Source: Hyalella azteca
Taxonomy: Eukaryota > Arthropoda > Malacostraca > Amphipoda > Hyalellidae
NCBI RefSeq assembly: GCF_000764305.2
Contig: NW_025934860.1
Span: 1-64,000 of the forward strand
Length of the DNA stretch: 64,000 bases
Direction of reading: 5' to 3'
Shown: one piece after another, positions 34,101-46,050 of the stretch
Numbering within the stretch: the first letter of the stretch is position 1
Layout: every line of letters begins with the position of its first letter
Translations under genes and position numbers: made by a program
Notes under the pieces: generated by a model
What the model was told of the DNA's origin: nothing
The model's database searches: none
The model's input: only the letters and a program-made list of their open reading frames with translations

Positions 34101-34413
34101 AGATTTGGCTCGCCAAGTTACTGATTAAGTTGGCAGCTGCCAGTCTAGCCTTAATTAAATTTTGCTTCAACACCAACGAAGAAAGTAAAATATTTGGACT
34201 GGCGCCCCACCCAATACAGTGGAGCTCTCAGGGGTTATGCGCCGGTCGGACGAAAGAGCGTTGCCGCGGATTACTGATCGAGTGGGCCATCACGAAGCCG
34301 CTTCGGAAAGCTTTTTTCCGTCAATTCGTAACCAATAATTATGAAATTAAATACGTACATTTAGATGCTCATTAATTGCTCTGGATCGAAGACTTGTTTC
34401 TCAATGTTATCTA
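31116..34413. other. Gene-free; opposed open frames near 34 kb
   Basis: Most of this is featureless AT-rich DNA. At 33742-34056 (minus, 104 codons) and 34025-34375 (plus, 116 codons) two frames overlap tail to tail. The second includes a GC-rich patch at 34200-34320 (GCCGGTCGGACGAAAGAGCG). No family is recognised for either. Confidence 0.4.
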
Positions 34414-34660
34414 CTCCCGTTTTCAATTAAAACGGTAAAACGGGTAGTTCCCCACCTAAACTAATCCAACACAACCCAACGCAACCTAACCTAATTGAAA
34501 ATGGGAGTAGGAAAGATTTTTAAAAATACCCTCGCCACGGCACAATATGGCATTAAATAGTGTATTCACCTGAATTCACCCGTTTTAATTTAAAATGGGT
34601 GAAGGTAAAATCATAAAATGTATCCTCGCCACAGCGCAAGTGCCATTAAAACTGTATTTA
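34414..34660. repeat. Local ~75-bp duplication with palindromic CCCGTTTT blocks
   Basis: 34491-34566 (AAAATGGGAGTAGGAAAG, then CCCTCGCCACGGC and GGCATTAAA) is a diverged copy of 34586-34660 (AAAATGGGTGAAGGTAAAAT, then TCCTCGCCACAGC and GCCATTAAA). Each is preceded by a CCCGTTTT-x-AAAAyGGG palindrome (34414-34447 and 34579-34601). Between them lies a degenerate AACCTAACCTAA stretch (34455-34495), too irregular to be telomeric. Confidence 0.65.
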
Positions 34661-37163
34661 ATTTCATAGTTACTGTAAAGATTGAAAGAAAGGCTCGCGC
34701 CGAACCGGGAAGGACCAAGAAGTAGCCGACGCTAGCGCTTTCGCAACATATGGTCGAATTGGGGGATAATGTAGGATAGTGTGGAATAAGCTGAGATTTT
34801 AACGACAGTTAGGTTGGAAGAGAGCGCTAATAAATTGAAAATGTAAAGATGTGTATACTAATATTATATAAATATTATATTTATTTGTTAACATGGCATT
34901 TAAAAGCACTTTATCATGCAGGCTTGTTTTCATATGTCAACTGGCTTAAATGGCAATTTATTAATGTAATATTTTACTTATACTGAATATTTTTCTAATG
35001 ATAATTTAATGTTTTGATATTAGGATAGTTGCAATGTTTTAGAAAGCATTTCAATCGAGACTAGAGATTACTGATAGGAAAGTAGTATGAACGAAGACTT
35101 GAGGGTAGCGTCACGTGTCCAGTGAAGCGTAAACGGAAGATTGATCAGCGTCCGTTTTCCGTTTGTCAAGTTCCACGTTTGTAAAGTTTTACATTCCTTG
35201 TGCAAGTTTCATTATGATTTCTGGGTAAAAAAGTGGTTATAGTGAGCGTTGGTTTTGCTCATCCAGCAGGACACTTGATCGATAGAGTTGTGCGTAACGA
35301 ATCGATTTAAAGGAATTGTATGCAAGCTTTAGTAGCCAATACATCCAAAATGGTTTTAATTTTTGAACTGCATGGTATGCAGTGAAAGCTTCAAGTTCAA
35401 TAAATTCATTTGTTCCGTCGAATGTGGTAGATCTGGATTTTATTTCCTTTAAACTCTACGAAATCATGAAATGGATAACAAAGTACACTCAGAAAATTGC
35501 CAATTAGTTTTCAATCAAACGCTGGATCAAAAGCCAGACATGGACTGGAATTAATGTTAATTTCCTAACCGAAAAAAGTACAATTACATTCCAGTATTCA
35601 TCAATATTCTGGCAAAAACTATGATCAAAATGACATTATTTTGCAGAGAACCTATCAGTTTCCTTTGTGGCGCAACAAATCGTTAGACAGAAATGACACG
35701 CTCAAGCAATATTTTACATTTTTTCAGTGACTTACAAAGGGAGCTGATAAAAAACGCTCATTCAACGCGATTGCCAATGAGAAATAAATCATGAAATATA
35801 TAATTTACCAGTGCATTCGATCATGACATTTCAATACCAAAGAAAGAGCTGAAACGATGTATGTCTAATATTACATACTTAAAAATTTTCGTGAAGGTAG
35901 AAAGATTAGGTTTGTCCTCCAGGCTCGTCGTCTGCCTAATATTGTTAGCGCAAAAATTTCACCCCGTCGCCTTTCATAAGAGGAAGACCCTTTGCTAATG
36001 AGAATTTTTCTCAAACTTTCACCCTGAGTCTCATTTTCCAGCGACCTGTTATTACGAGGAAGACATTCGGGAGGGCACGCGGGTCAGGCCAAATACCATC
36101 ATCATAAATCAAATACTTGTTTTTGTGCTTGATTTTTTAACCATCAATTATATTTCAACAACTACGACTAAACCATGACTATGCAGTCAAAAACCAAAAT
36201 GTTTTTCAAGTTATAAAGTTGATAAAATCATAGGTGATTGTAATGAAGTCTTACACTTCATCGGGTTCGCTACTCGGGTGCAACAAACATCAGCCACCAA
36301 AACTAATTTATTAAACAAGAACAATAAAGAAACGGTATTGCTGGAAACAATAGAATGATCATACAAACTGAGTGCACAATCAAATAGGTCACAATGGATG
36401 ACAGAGGTCGTTGCACGTCCCTGTTCCAGGGAGCACGTGATGATCCGTCCAAACAAGTACTTGGAATACACGGTCCCGGAGGCAGCCCACTCTCGTGACC
36501 CGCAACCCTATATTGGAAATAAATACTTTCATACTGGCTGATATTATAACTTAAGAACTTGCATGACAGATTCCTTATATGATCACTTTTTAATCAATTT
36601 ACATGAAATAGAAATAGCTAATTTATTGCTAGGGTACATTTGGTCTAATATAGCAGCTCACCAATAAAGGCAATGTAAGTTGACTCAAGGCACAGCAAGA
36701 GAGTGGCTCAATAGGTCAACTAGGCCTAGAAATGGGTTGCTCACGGTACGACCTTCTCTTGACGACTGACCTAACGCACGGTATAGTCTCGTAAGAACGC
36801 TTTCCTTTTGGCGTCTTCTAATTTGTAACTAACAACCTTACAGTGATTTTGAAGTACAGGATGGTGTAGACATGAGGCCCATTTCAGGTTATCTCATATC
36901 CTAATAGGATAGATGAGCATAAGGATACATGCAATGAGTATTTAATACTGTGTCCGTACATCCAATTTAAAATATTATTGTTCTTTTGTCGATATAATGA
37001 AGGAATAAATTTAGCAGGTGATTTTTAATTATTGACAAAAAATACTCATCTAGCGAGCATTAGATGTATCATGCAATTTTCTGCATGAGAATTTTTTTTT
37101 TAATTGTGATTCATAAGGAAACATCGCGAGAGCGGACGCGACACGAAATTCAATACTGTTCCA
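34661..37163. other. Gene-free stretch with one dispersed repeat copy
   Basis: The only supported item is the R4 copy at 35521-35569. A minus-strand 86-codon frame (36211-36471) in a mildly GC-rich patch (36380-36510) has no recognisable motif. Confidence 0.4.
35521..35569. repeat. Dispersed repeat R4, copy 1
   Basis: GCTGGATCAAAAGCCAGACA, TGGACTGGAATTAATG. It matches 38690-38738 at 45 of 49 positions on the same strand. Confidence 0.75.
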
Positions 37164-37193
37164 GCAGACCGTATACGAAAATATACGGTCTGC
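37164..37193. repeat. Perfect 12-bp snap-back hairpin
   Basis: GCAGACCGTATA, loop CGAAAA, TATACGGTCTGC. No terminator function is implied in a eukaryote. Confidence 0.85.
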
Positions 37194-38689
37194 TTCATTT
37201 ATAGATTGCTAATCAGCCATAATTGACACACATCATGACTTTCTTCGTCACACTGGTTTATAGCCAAGATAAATAAAGCTATACCTCGAGGGCGCTCTGG
37301 AAACTATTCCTAATAAAGTTTTAGCAATAATTATTCCGATTTAAAATAATCTTAAGAATCCCTAAATATGGTACCCTAATTGGTTGCAATGGAGTACAAG
37401 GCATGAAGCGACAAAAAGCCCGCCCATCAATGATTGCACAAATTGAATTCTGATGCGCAGTTTGATTCAGAGTATTCTTAAGCTTGAACATCAGAGCAAT
37501 TTTGCTGATCTATGACTTCATTTTTTAGTGCCTGCCGGCTAATTTGAAGGCTGTAATGCGCAGAACTGGATCGCCTCGGAGCACGCAGCTTAACCTCCAC
37601 CTTTGATCAAAATATTAGGCAATGCTCGATCAAAAGAGCATTGCTGGAATTAATCGCATGGATATCCAAATTAATTATGCCATCATCTTAAAAACTTTTC
37701 AACTCGTGGTCGTCATATTCAAGATGAATTCAATCGAGTTTTTTTTTTGCATGACACTACACTTGAGGAAACGTGTAATATAAGCTTAACTAGTGAGCAT
37801 GTTTGCCACATTGAAACGAGTAATATGCGTCTGTCGGTCTCACGAATTTCCTGACCTATGATTGCTTAAGAGTAAGCAATATTAATAAGCGAAGTGTACA
37901 AAAAGTTTCGTAGCATATATCATTCGCACCCTCAATTTTCATTTATAAATGTCAAATAAAATCATACTATAAAGCGGAAGTAAAATTACACAAAGGGATC
38001 CAAGTAATTTTGATAGCTTCAAATTATCCCTAATCACAGAGTTGTGTGGACCAGTAGCTAAGTTTTCAATCAGGAATAGGTCGCAAAACAAAGTCTGATG
38101 ATAAAGTCGAACAATAATTAGAGTCTCAGGCGAGAATTGGAATTGGAGAGTCTCAGGCGAGTCTCAGGCGACTAGCAACAACATTATCATAAATTATATT
38201 CGAAATATTAACAGTGTTCGCCTCAATTTAATATTTCAGTTTACAAATATTAGTCTGATGTGGGGATAGTTTATTGTAGTTTTATCCTTCATTAACTCAA
38301 GGGAACCCTTTGATGATCGCTCTTTTGTTTTCTTTAATCCTTTTATTTTAGCTTCCATATATACCCATCCGCAGGATTCTTATTTATTATTGATGCAGTT
38401 TCATTGCATAAATAATTGGAAGAAATTTCTACAATACGAAATAAGAGCTACGTATATACTCTAAAAAATTAGTATAGTTTAGAAGAAAAATATCAAATAA
38501 TTAAGTCGTTAGTTTTTCGGAATCATATTCGTCTCCACGTACACTTCCTTGACCAATCGATACTCGATCAGCATTGAAAAACTTAGACCATGAATATTTT
38601 AACTTCCTGTGAAAGACTGTTTCTTGATGTCCATTACCTGACTGAACCCTTTCAATATCTTTTTAGAAATTAAACACATATTCGAAGGA

Positions 38690-38738
38690 GCTGGATCAAA
38701 AGCCAGACATCGACTGGAATTAATGTGAATTTCGCAAC
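38690..38738. repeat. Dispersed repeat R4, copy 2
   Basis: Second copy of the 35521-35569 sequence. It is followed after 35 bp by repeat R3, so the two may belong to one larger interspersed element. Confidence 0.75.
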
Positions 38739-38773
38739 ATACAATAAACCGTAAGTAGCTCAACCCGCCCAGC

Positions 38774-38832
38774 TACAGCTACTCCGGCTGAGCGGCTTCA
38801 ATTTTTGCCTTGCCTGTAACACAGCAATGGCC
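38774..38832. repeat. Dispersed repeat R3, copy 1
   Basis: TACAGCTACTCCGGCTGAGC, GGCTTCAATTTTTGCCTTGC, ending ACACAGCAATGGCC. Same-strand match to 45142-45200, 54 of 59 positions. Confidence 0.8.
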
Positions 38833-40092
38833 GCTGGAGCTTGTTATCTGAATTGTTTTCTCAATAAAAGTATTACGTTCATAATTACAGCCAGTCGCTA
38901 TTGGCACTGGAGGACATGAAAAAACTTGCTAGTCGCTAGAAATCCCATGTTCCACATTAATAGCACTGACGTTGTTTTTGTACATTTTTTACCAGGCTAT
39001 TTTGAAAAGAAAAACGCCAGCAATTGAGGAAATTTTGTAACAGTTAAATGTTTATTCGTTGAAGTCCGAATTTCGGAGCAAAATATAGTATTATGGATTT
39101 TGACGGTTTACAGGTTCATGTAGACACTAACAAACTATAACTGCAACGAGTCTCTCGGACAAGAGTATTAATAAGTAGATAGCTCCCTAGTAAAATGAAA
39201 GGACAGTTCCCCTATATTGAGAAGTAAGATATTGAGTCGATGTAATGTACGTGGTGATGATTATCCTCCACGAAGCAGAGGGAGCGTCAAGTTCCAGCGC
39301 TCCGGTGTTACAGTCAACGTTTCCTTAACGACGCATTGTTCCTGCACTTAACTTGTACATTTATATATGCTCGTCAAAGCAGCTTGAAAATTTTATGCAC
39401 AAATTTGAATGAAAGTCGTTCTTACTTTTTGTGACACATTTGTTATGCAATAGCAAACGAACAACTCTGCAATCACTATGATTGCTAATCTAATTAGGAG
39501 CTGAAAAGCGTTTATTTAGCTTAGATTGGGCGAATCAACTATTGCAAACATAGATCGAAATATGCCTAATTATATGAATAATTTTACTACGCTAATTTTC
39601 CGACTATTTCAATCTGGTAAACTACGACCTTCATCTGTGTCCGCAGCGTCAGCGTCATCTGCTCTTAATGCTGTTGCATATAATGCTATGATCGAGTTTA
39701 CCGGGAATCGGATTACGTTCTCGAGACAAAACAGAAGCTATTAATTGGACAGCGATCCATAAGTGGCTTTTTATTAAGCTGTATGAATTGCGAGCTCCAG
39801 GAACACTGAGAGATGGTTGCTATTGAGGGAGAGTTAGTTATCCTAAAGGACTTGTGGAATATTAAAATATTCTCTGATAATTCAACCATCAGTTTTTGCA
39901 ACGTTGTAAATTACGCAACTGAAACCAGGATGAAAATTTGTTAAGTAACACGATGATTCTTTTAGTGAATGACTGCGATATTTTCACATATACTGTAATG
40001 ATATAACTGTCCTACAAAATATATAATTGTACTACAAAATTGTAGTGCAATTAAAGGATCTTAGATTAAGATATGGCACCTCATGGAATAAA

Positions 40093-40508
40093 TTAGAATT
40101 CCAAATCATTACTGTCCCGTGACTCCAATATTTGCTTGTAGTCACGAACTATAGTCAGCCAAACCGCACGGCTAGCTAGCTGCAATGAATCAACAGTCAG
40201 TAGAACTTCAGATCCCATCCGGTGCAGACCTGTCCATTTTGGTCTCATCCTCCTTTTTGCATCTTCAGTTAGTATCCACCGTAACCCGACCACCTTGTTC
40301 TCTGGGCCCATTCCACCTGATGCGTACACCTTCGCCGTATCTCCTGAGTTATCCCTACACTTACGGAGACGCTCGCTACTACCACGACGAGCAGCACGTG
40401 CCGGTGGTGACGTAGATGATCAACCTGTCTTGGCGGTTGGCTTTGGGAGGTGTTGAGATCTGCAGGGAGGCCCACGATCTTTGCGCTGATGGCCCACGGC
40501 GAGATCAC
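40093..40508 (-). other. GC-rich coding-like patch, unrecognised
   Basis: The minus strand is open in two overlapping frames (40269-40508, 79 codons; 40093-40329, 78 codons, containing MGPENKVVGLRWILTEDAKR and WTGLHRMGSEVLLTVDSLQL). The plus strand is also open for 76 codons. The second minus frame reads most like real protein, with an even residue mix and no low complexity, and a +1 shift would join it to the first. That is compatible with a decayed mobile-element ORF or an exon. I do not recognise the family. Composition and sharp edges distinguish it from the flanks. Confidence 0.3.
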
Positions 40509-41174
40509 GGTTCGCGTCCAGGAGTGTTCGTGTTCTCATTCAGTAAGGAACCTAGTTTCCGATCGCTGAGCAAGTTCCTTTAAAATTAAAAGCTTCCACG
40601 TCATAAATCAATAATCAGTTTGAATTGGAATTCTAATTTAAAATCACTTTGAAATTCTGTCGATAAAACCTTTGTAAACTATTTGCAGGCGTGTGAAGTG
40701 GCGCTAAAGGTGGAAGATGCCTCGGAGGAGTCTGGGTCAGAAGCCTTACCAGCTTCTGAGTTTCGTTCAATAAACTTGTTTCGTTCCTTGACTTTAGTCC
40801 ATTTTCCCCATTATTTAGTGCAGCACTGCACGCTTCATATTTTACGAAATAAAAATAATGTTTAGCTAACAATTGAATCAGCATTCATAATGCAGCATCA
40901 TAATCTGCAAAAAACGTACGTTGAATAGTATAATCTAATAGTATAATCTGAACTGCGAACGTAAATCATTTTATTTCGCTTAGGCGCAAACATTAATGAG
41001 ATGAAACAATGCATATTTCATTATGGATGGTAAATTTGAAGGCTTTCCCTCCCTAAGCTTTGGATTGATTTTGTGATAAAGATGGGCTCGATAAATTCCC
41101 CCACAGCGTTGTCCAGCATAAAAAACATTTCTGTGCGCTGCCAGCGAGACGAATCGTAAAAACAATGAAATAAG
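40509..41174. other. No gene supported
   Basis: Opposed frames at 40633-40884 (minus) and 40683-40865 (plus) are not recognised. Repeat R5 begins just downstream. Confidence 0.4.
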
Positions 41175-41475
41175 CCTATCAAATTTTTGATTCCTGTCAG
41201 CTACTGGCTCAAGGACACCACAAGCTCGCCTAGTGGTGTAAATTAGCGGCTCTATGTCCGCTTTAGGCTCTGGTTGTACGAGGGAAATAAGCATCTGATT
41301 AGGATCCGGTCTTTTTCCTTGACAACTGTGGGGCGACAGCGGGGCGCGCGTATTTGGTACCTGATCCATTCGGGACAGACACGGCCGAATCTGAAAAATG
41401 CGTTAAAAATGCCCCTTCCCTTCCCTCCATATAATGGGGGAAGGGGGGGCATTTGAATCTCTGATCGTTGTTATA
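41175..41475 (-). repeat. Repeat R5, copy A: C/G-rich hairpin plus short shared reading frame
   Basis: On the minus strand the order is: an imperfect hairpin (41407-41454) with arms AAATGCCCCCCCTTCCCCCA and GAGGGAAGGGAAGGGGCATT; ATTCGGCCGTGTCTGTCCC; then a frame containing LISLVQPEPKADIEPLIY and PVADRNQKFDR. The same order occurs on the plus strand at 56990-57295. The minus frame (41369-40980, 129 codons) is the longest N-free one in the window. Matching to copy B holds best at protein level (QPEPxADIExLIY, ADR-x-FDR), and several base differences are silent. I do not know the family. Confidence 0.6.
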
Positions 41476-43236
41476 TTTATCCATGGAGAGACGTTTATAA
41501 CTATTAACTATTTTGACATGGCACGGTTAGATAAGAGGGCAATAATCGGAAATAAAAAAGTCAATCGATACATCAATATAACTGACTCGAGATAATGCAA
41601 GTCAAGCCAATTTCTCCTATTCCATCCAAGTATCCTGCCGAATGAACAACGTTGTGTTCAAAATAATCATTTAATTATTTGCCGTATCAAGTCATGGAAT
41701 TTTCGAGCAAATTTTTACATTTCTATCGAGCAAACAGTTCTGGAAGGACCTCGAAATTCTGCGTCCATTGTTGAAAGAAAGACCACACAATAGAATGGAG
41801 AAGCACATGTTAATCATAACAAAATAGAGTTCCGGCAGTAACTTGATTGCAGCTTTCAGTTCTTCACACTTCATAGCAAATGAGGATCTTTCTGCTTCCA
41901 TCGTCGGCTGCTGCAATGACAGTATTGAGATTTCACATGTAGTTCTTCTCAGCATTATAAAGTTATCAACTGCACTCTAAATTCTCGGAGCGACAATTAA
42001 ATAAATAGCGGAATATACGATAGTTATGGGAAATTCTCGAACCTAATATGTAACTCACAGATGGGCTCCTTGTAAGCGATAGTTCATAAGCTATCTTCTG
42101 CCTTAGCAATAAGCTCAAGCATGCAGACATGCCCAAAGCTTAACATTTCTTCTGTTGAAGAAACTATTCGTCTAGCAAACAAGTTTACCGAGGTCTGAAA
42201 ATATTGCTGCAACTGCTGAAAAATGAAGAATAGACATTTTTAACGTCTAATTTAGCGACCATTCCAATATTGCTGAGCTCGATGGAAATTTCCTGAATCT
42301 ATCCTGGTGTAATTTGTAGTTCTGCAGAAATAATCAAATTCATCCTTATACTTAAATGCAACATCGTCATGAAATCTGATGATACAACAAAATAGAGTAG
42401 ATAGTAACGGAACAAGAGCGACTTACTTGCGAATAATCGGAATATTCTTTGCAACTTGTACCATGGTGTTCAGCTGCACCGCCCAGTGGTGAGACTACCG
42501 ACATACTGACCCCGCAATCGACTGTTGGGTGGCATCGTAGGCAATGATAAAATTTTGGTTACAGAAATCGATCCAGTTGACGCGTTGATTTTGAAATAAG
42601 AACCTTAGGCATATGAACAGGAGCAGCTTAAATAACATGCCCTTGTCGACATACACCCAAAGTTGAAAATTTCTACCACTGACAAAATCTTGAACGCACA
42701 ATTGCGTTGTCATGACACACACACACAATTTGCGCACAATTGCGTTGTTGAATGCTGCCTGCCGAAAAGAAGAAGTATTGCAACGAACTTCACTTTTGAA
42801 AGCACTGGACAGCAAAGACTAAGGAATTTGTATTACTGAATACGCCAAAAACGGTAATATTCAGTTTTTAATACTGAGTTATTTGCAAGTTGTAGATTTC
42901 ACTATACACGATATGATTACACAATTCGAATGAGATGCGAGTATCAATCGACGTCCGAACGGGACAAAGAACTGTATACCACTGCTCAATATCAGCGCCT
43001 CTCACTGCCCAGCATAGTCTCAGCCGGGTAGTTGATAACTAACCTGAGTAACCTCCCACTCCTTATTAGGGAGTTTAAAGGGGATTGTTTGGTACCCCTG
43101 CCTCTGAAACGTTGATGTTTTGGTGAAGACACGCAATACACGCATCTTGGCGTTCATGCAATGCACGCAACACGTATACTGGTATACATATCGCAAGGGA
43201 GTTCGCACAAGCGAGACGCGGGCGTGTTCACGGAAA
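41476..43236. other. Gene-free stretch
   Basis: Frames at 41692-41955 and 42495-42815 (both minus) are unrecognised. GCACAATTGCGTTG occurs twice at 42694-42750 around a short CA run. Otherwise nothing. Confidence 0.4.
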
Positions 43237-43274
43237 CGTGCAATGATTGTCGATGGACAATCATTAATTGCACG
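43237..43274. repeat. Bulged hairpin
   Basis: CGTGCAATGATTGTC pairs with GACAATCA-TTAA-TTGCACG around a GATG loop, with a 4-base bulge on one side. It sits in a 300-bp patch rich in ACGC/CACG motifs (43120-43460) with unrecognised opposed frames. Confidence 0.7.
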
Positions 43275-43459
43275 CGTAATGAAGCTCGTGAAAACACTGG
43301 CGCGACCCTAAAATTTCGTTCCAAATTTTTGTAACAAAAGTGTCGAAGCGATTTGTGTGAGAAAAAAAAAACATCAAATCAAGAAACCGGAACGACCACA
43401 CGTTGACGTACAAGCAATGCATGAGTGTTTAAACGCACGCGTGTAGAAGTTCGTGCACC

Positions 43460-43905
43460 TACTCTTGCATAGTATTAGTTTCTGAAGCAGGGGCTGGTCA
43501 CCCTCGCGCTAAGAACTCGTGTCAGCTACTGTGCAGGGTGAGTGTGGGACAGTCTGTTCAGCCGCTTATTTCGGCTATCTTGTGCAGATTTGGCTCCTAT
43601 AATAGGGCCAATGACTCCCGAAAACGTCTTCCAATTAGTAACCGAACATAATAGGTGGCCGATTGGCGTCTGATTTGGCTCTAAGGCGGCTATGGCGAGC
43701 CTCCGCCGTCCCTGAACGGAATCTGGATTTCGACTGGCAAGGGATTGGTTATAATATGAGGTAGCTAAACCTGCTTAACATGAACGGGGAATGTTAAGCA
43801 GATGTGCTTGAAGTGCCGAGGGCTTGAAAAATATGATGCAGCTGAAGAGGTACGTGGGGCAGATGATGTAGCAGTGGATGCAGTTAGTGGAGGCTCGAGC
43901 AGGTC
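43460..43905. other. GC-rich patch, no gene recognised, with an 11-bp hairpin
   Basis: The composition is clearly GC-richer than the surroundings, with motifs such as GGCGGCTATGGCGAGCCTCC. CTGCTTAACAT (43771-43781), loop GAACGGGGA, ATGTTAAGCAG (43791-43801) is a perfect hairpin. No long frame is present, so this is unlikely to be an exon of size. It could be an old non-coding element. Confidence 0.45.
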
Positions 43906-45141
43906 ACAACACCCATTTCTATGAAAGATACTTCATATGTAACTTATCTTGAAGCTTATCTAACTAACTAATCTCGAACGCTATCAACAAGAAATTGTTC
44001 TTATATATTTCTAGTGCGTCATAATTTCTTGTATATTTGTCGTTATCTCGGTAACTAAATTGTTTCCTATCTTGCTAAATGAAAGGTAACGTCGAATTGG
44101 TTTCACGATAACAGATATAGCAGATTAATACGCAAGTTAAGAACCGGTGCCCTGTTAGTAGGAGTTAACAGTTGCTACCTGATGCTCTAAATGAGGACAT
44201 AAAAATGCTCAATATCCCATAACTTTCTTTGAATGCGTTTTGTGATAAAATTAACAGATTTTGCGTTGCTAAAAAATGGTTTTAGATAGCCATTCGAATT
44301 TGCAGAATGTTTAGCCTAAAAGCTAGAAAGAGACGCTTAGGTCAATCGAACACCATATTATTTTGTGAATGTTCATACATGGAACGCAAACTCGATTTCA
44401 TTCCATTGCTAGAATTTGTGAATTCCATTGACTGAGCTTACCCAAGTCTTGATTTTAGGACAAGGCTCCTGAAAATGTTATTAATATGTGTAATTAAATG
44501 GTGCCTCATGACGTCAATAATAATATCAATACGAGACGATGAATGACAACTACGACGGCATCTTTTCGACCAGGTTTTCAAATTAAAGAGATTTACAGGT
44601 AAATAATTGCAAAGGAACGATTATATGAGGCAACCTTCCATCCTTAACAAATGCATAGGGCTGTTTTCTCGAGATGAAAATGCGTTTATTATTATATTGA
44701 TATATAGCAGCCTAAAATATCATCAGCATCCTATTAAAATGTGATGCATATTTAAAATATGCATCAAAAATAGCTTTTGATGCATATTTCTTTTAAAAAA
44801 AAGTTTTAACAAATTCTAGATGTTTTGTAACGCACGACGCATGATGAAGCTGAAATTTTCAGTATAAACCATTCATAAAAAGAATCTGTATCAAGATTGG
44901 CAAATTAAAAAAAAAGATTGAATTTATTTCTTTTGAATTATCTAGAAATATTCTTCCAAATAAATTCTGTCAGTTCTTTCCACCCACGGTGCAATTCATC
45001 CAGAACCATTCGGTTCTCATGACTTGAAACCTGAATATCTGAAATTTGCCCCGATAACTGCAGCGCGGCTGAGTGGCTGAATTCAGGCTGAGTGGCTGAA
45101 TTCTGAGTGGCTCGAATTCAGCGCCGATTGCAGCGAGGGTA
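43906..45141. other. Gene-free stretch
   Basis: Holds a 10-bp hairpin at 44742-44766 (TGATGCATAT/ATATGCATCA), with a third copy of the arm at 44778, and a short GAGTGGCTGAATTC tandem at 45071-45118 leading into repeat R3. Confidence 0.5.
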
Positions 45142-45200
45142 TACAGTTACTCCGGCTGAGCGGCTTCAATTTTTACCCTGACTGTAGCACAGCAATGGCC
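45142..45200. repeat. Dispersed repeat R3, copy 2
   Basis: Counterpart of 38774-38832, same strand. No R4 copy precedes it, so R3 and R4 are separable or truncated differently. Confidence 0.8.
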
Positions 45201-45855
45201 TCTGCCTGCGCTCTGACCCCATACGTTTGTCATGATCCAACGTTGGCCTCCTCTCGCCTGCAGAAAAAGCTTCTGCCTGAATTACAAAAATGCACATTAC
45301 CCTAATATGACGTAGTTCAAATAAATATTCCGGAACAAAATGCATGCAAAATATAGAAGTAATTTTCACCAGAATGGAAGGACAATCAAAATACTCCAGC
45401 TGTGAATTTTTGAGTGAATGTTAAAATTTCTAGCAGGGTTCTATGAATATTTCAATCTAAATATATGAATTCACTAGGGATTTATAGCTCAAGCTTTATT
45501 CTGGGAGTATACATATTGTCTGTTGTTTACAAAATAAAAATTATTCCTCGGGACTTTATTTCGTAAATATATAATATGTATATGATGAAGATTTTTCGGC
45601 ACGTTCTACTGCGTTCAGAGAAATATTCAAAATGAATTATTAGCTGCGGAAAGTCAACCGTAATATCTTCAAAAAAATTGAATGATGAAAACATGTTGTT
45701 TGTTGAAACAACAAACATGTTGTTATCTCGTTATAGTGGCATTAATTTTATTTTTATTTTTTTTTTATTTTTGGCACCTTTATCTCTAATGTATAACAAT
45801 TGCATTCGTATTCCTAAAATTATATATAAAGATGCGTGAATTAAAGCGCGCTCAA
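45201..45855. other. No gene supported
   Basis: At 45691-45722, GTTTGTTG-AAA-CAACAAAC is a perfect 8-bp hairpin flanked on both sides by ACATGTTGTT or its fragment. A T-rich tract lies at 45750-45772. Confidence 0.45.
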
Positions 45856-45987
45856 ATCAATGGGCGCATGGACGTATATAGCAGTGACTTGCAATCACCC
45901 GCGTGGCATGAATGTAGCACAATTAACGGACGCATGGATGCAACAATGACTTGCAAACACCCGCGACGCACGAAGATCGTCTTATGC
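45856..45987. repeat. 66-bp tandem duplication
   Basis: ATCAATGGGCGCATGG (45856) and ATTAACGGACGCATGG (45922) start two units 66 bp apart. Both contain AGTGACTTGCAATCACCCGCG or a close variant. The plus-strand frame 45832-46050 reads INGRMD twice, 22 residues apart. The region is GC-rich with many GCGC motifs; no family is recognised. Confidence 0.7.
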
Positions 45988-46050
45988 GCGTTAGTCGTTT
46001 GGCAGCGCGCGTCGTCGTTCCCACATGCTACTTCAATTAGCAGGTGCTAA

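Larger units (their letters stand above)
37194..40092. other. Gene-free, small repeats only
   Basis: Contains a 9-bp hairpin (GCAATGCTC at 37619-37627, loop GATCAAAA, GAGCATTGC at 37636-37644). GAGTCTCAGGCGA occurs three times at 38121-38172. The R4 and R3 copies lie at 38690-38832. Open frames at 39526-39744 (plus) and 39713-39901 (minus) are not recognised. Confidence 0.45.

Noticed and set aside
34455..34495. AACCTAACCTAA resembling arthropod TTAGG telomere repeats
   Set aside because: Only two near-perfect units in a degenerate run; interior, short and not informative about telomeres or phylum.
37164..37193. Hairpin as a transcription terminator or miRNA precursor
   Set aside because: A 12-bp stem is too short for a miRNA precursor, and intrinsic terminators do not apply in this eukaryotic context.
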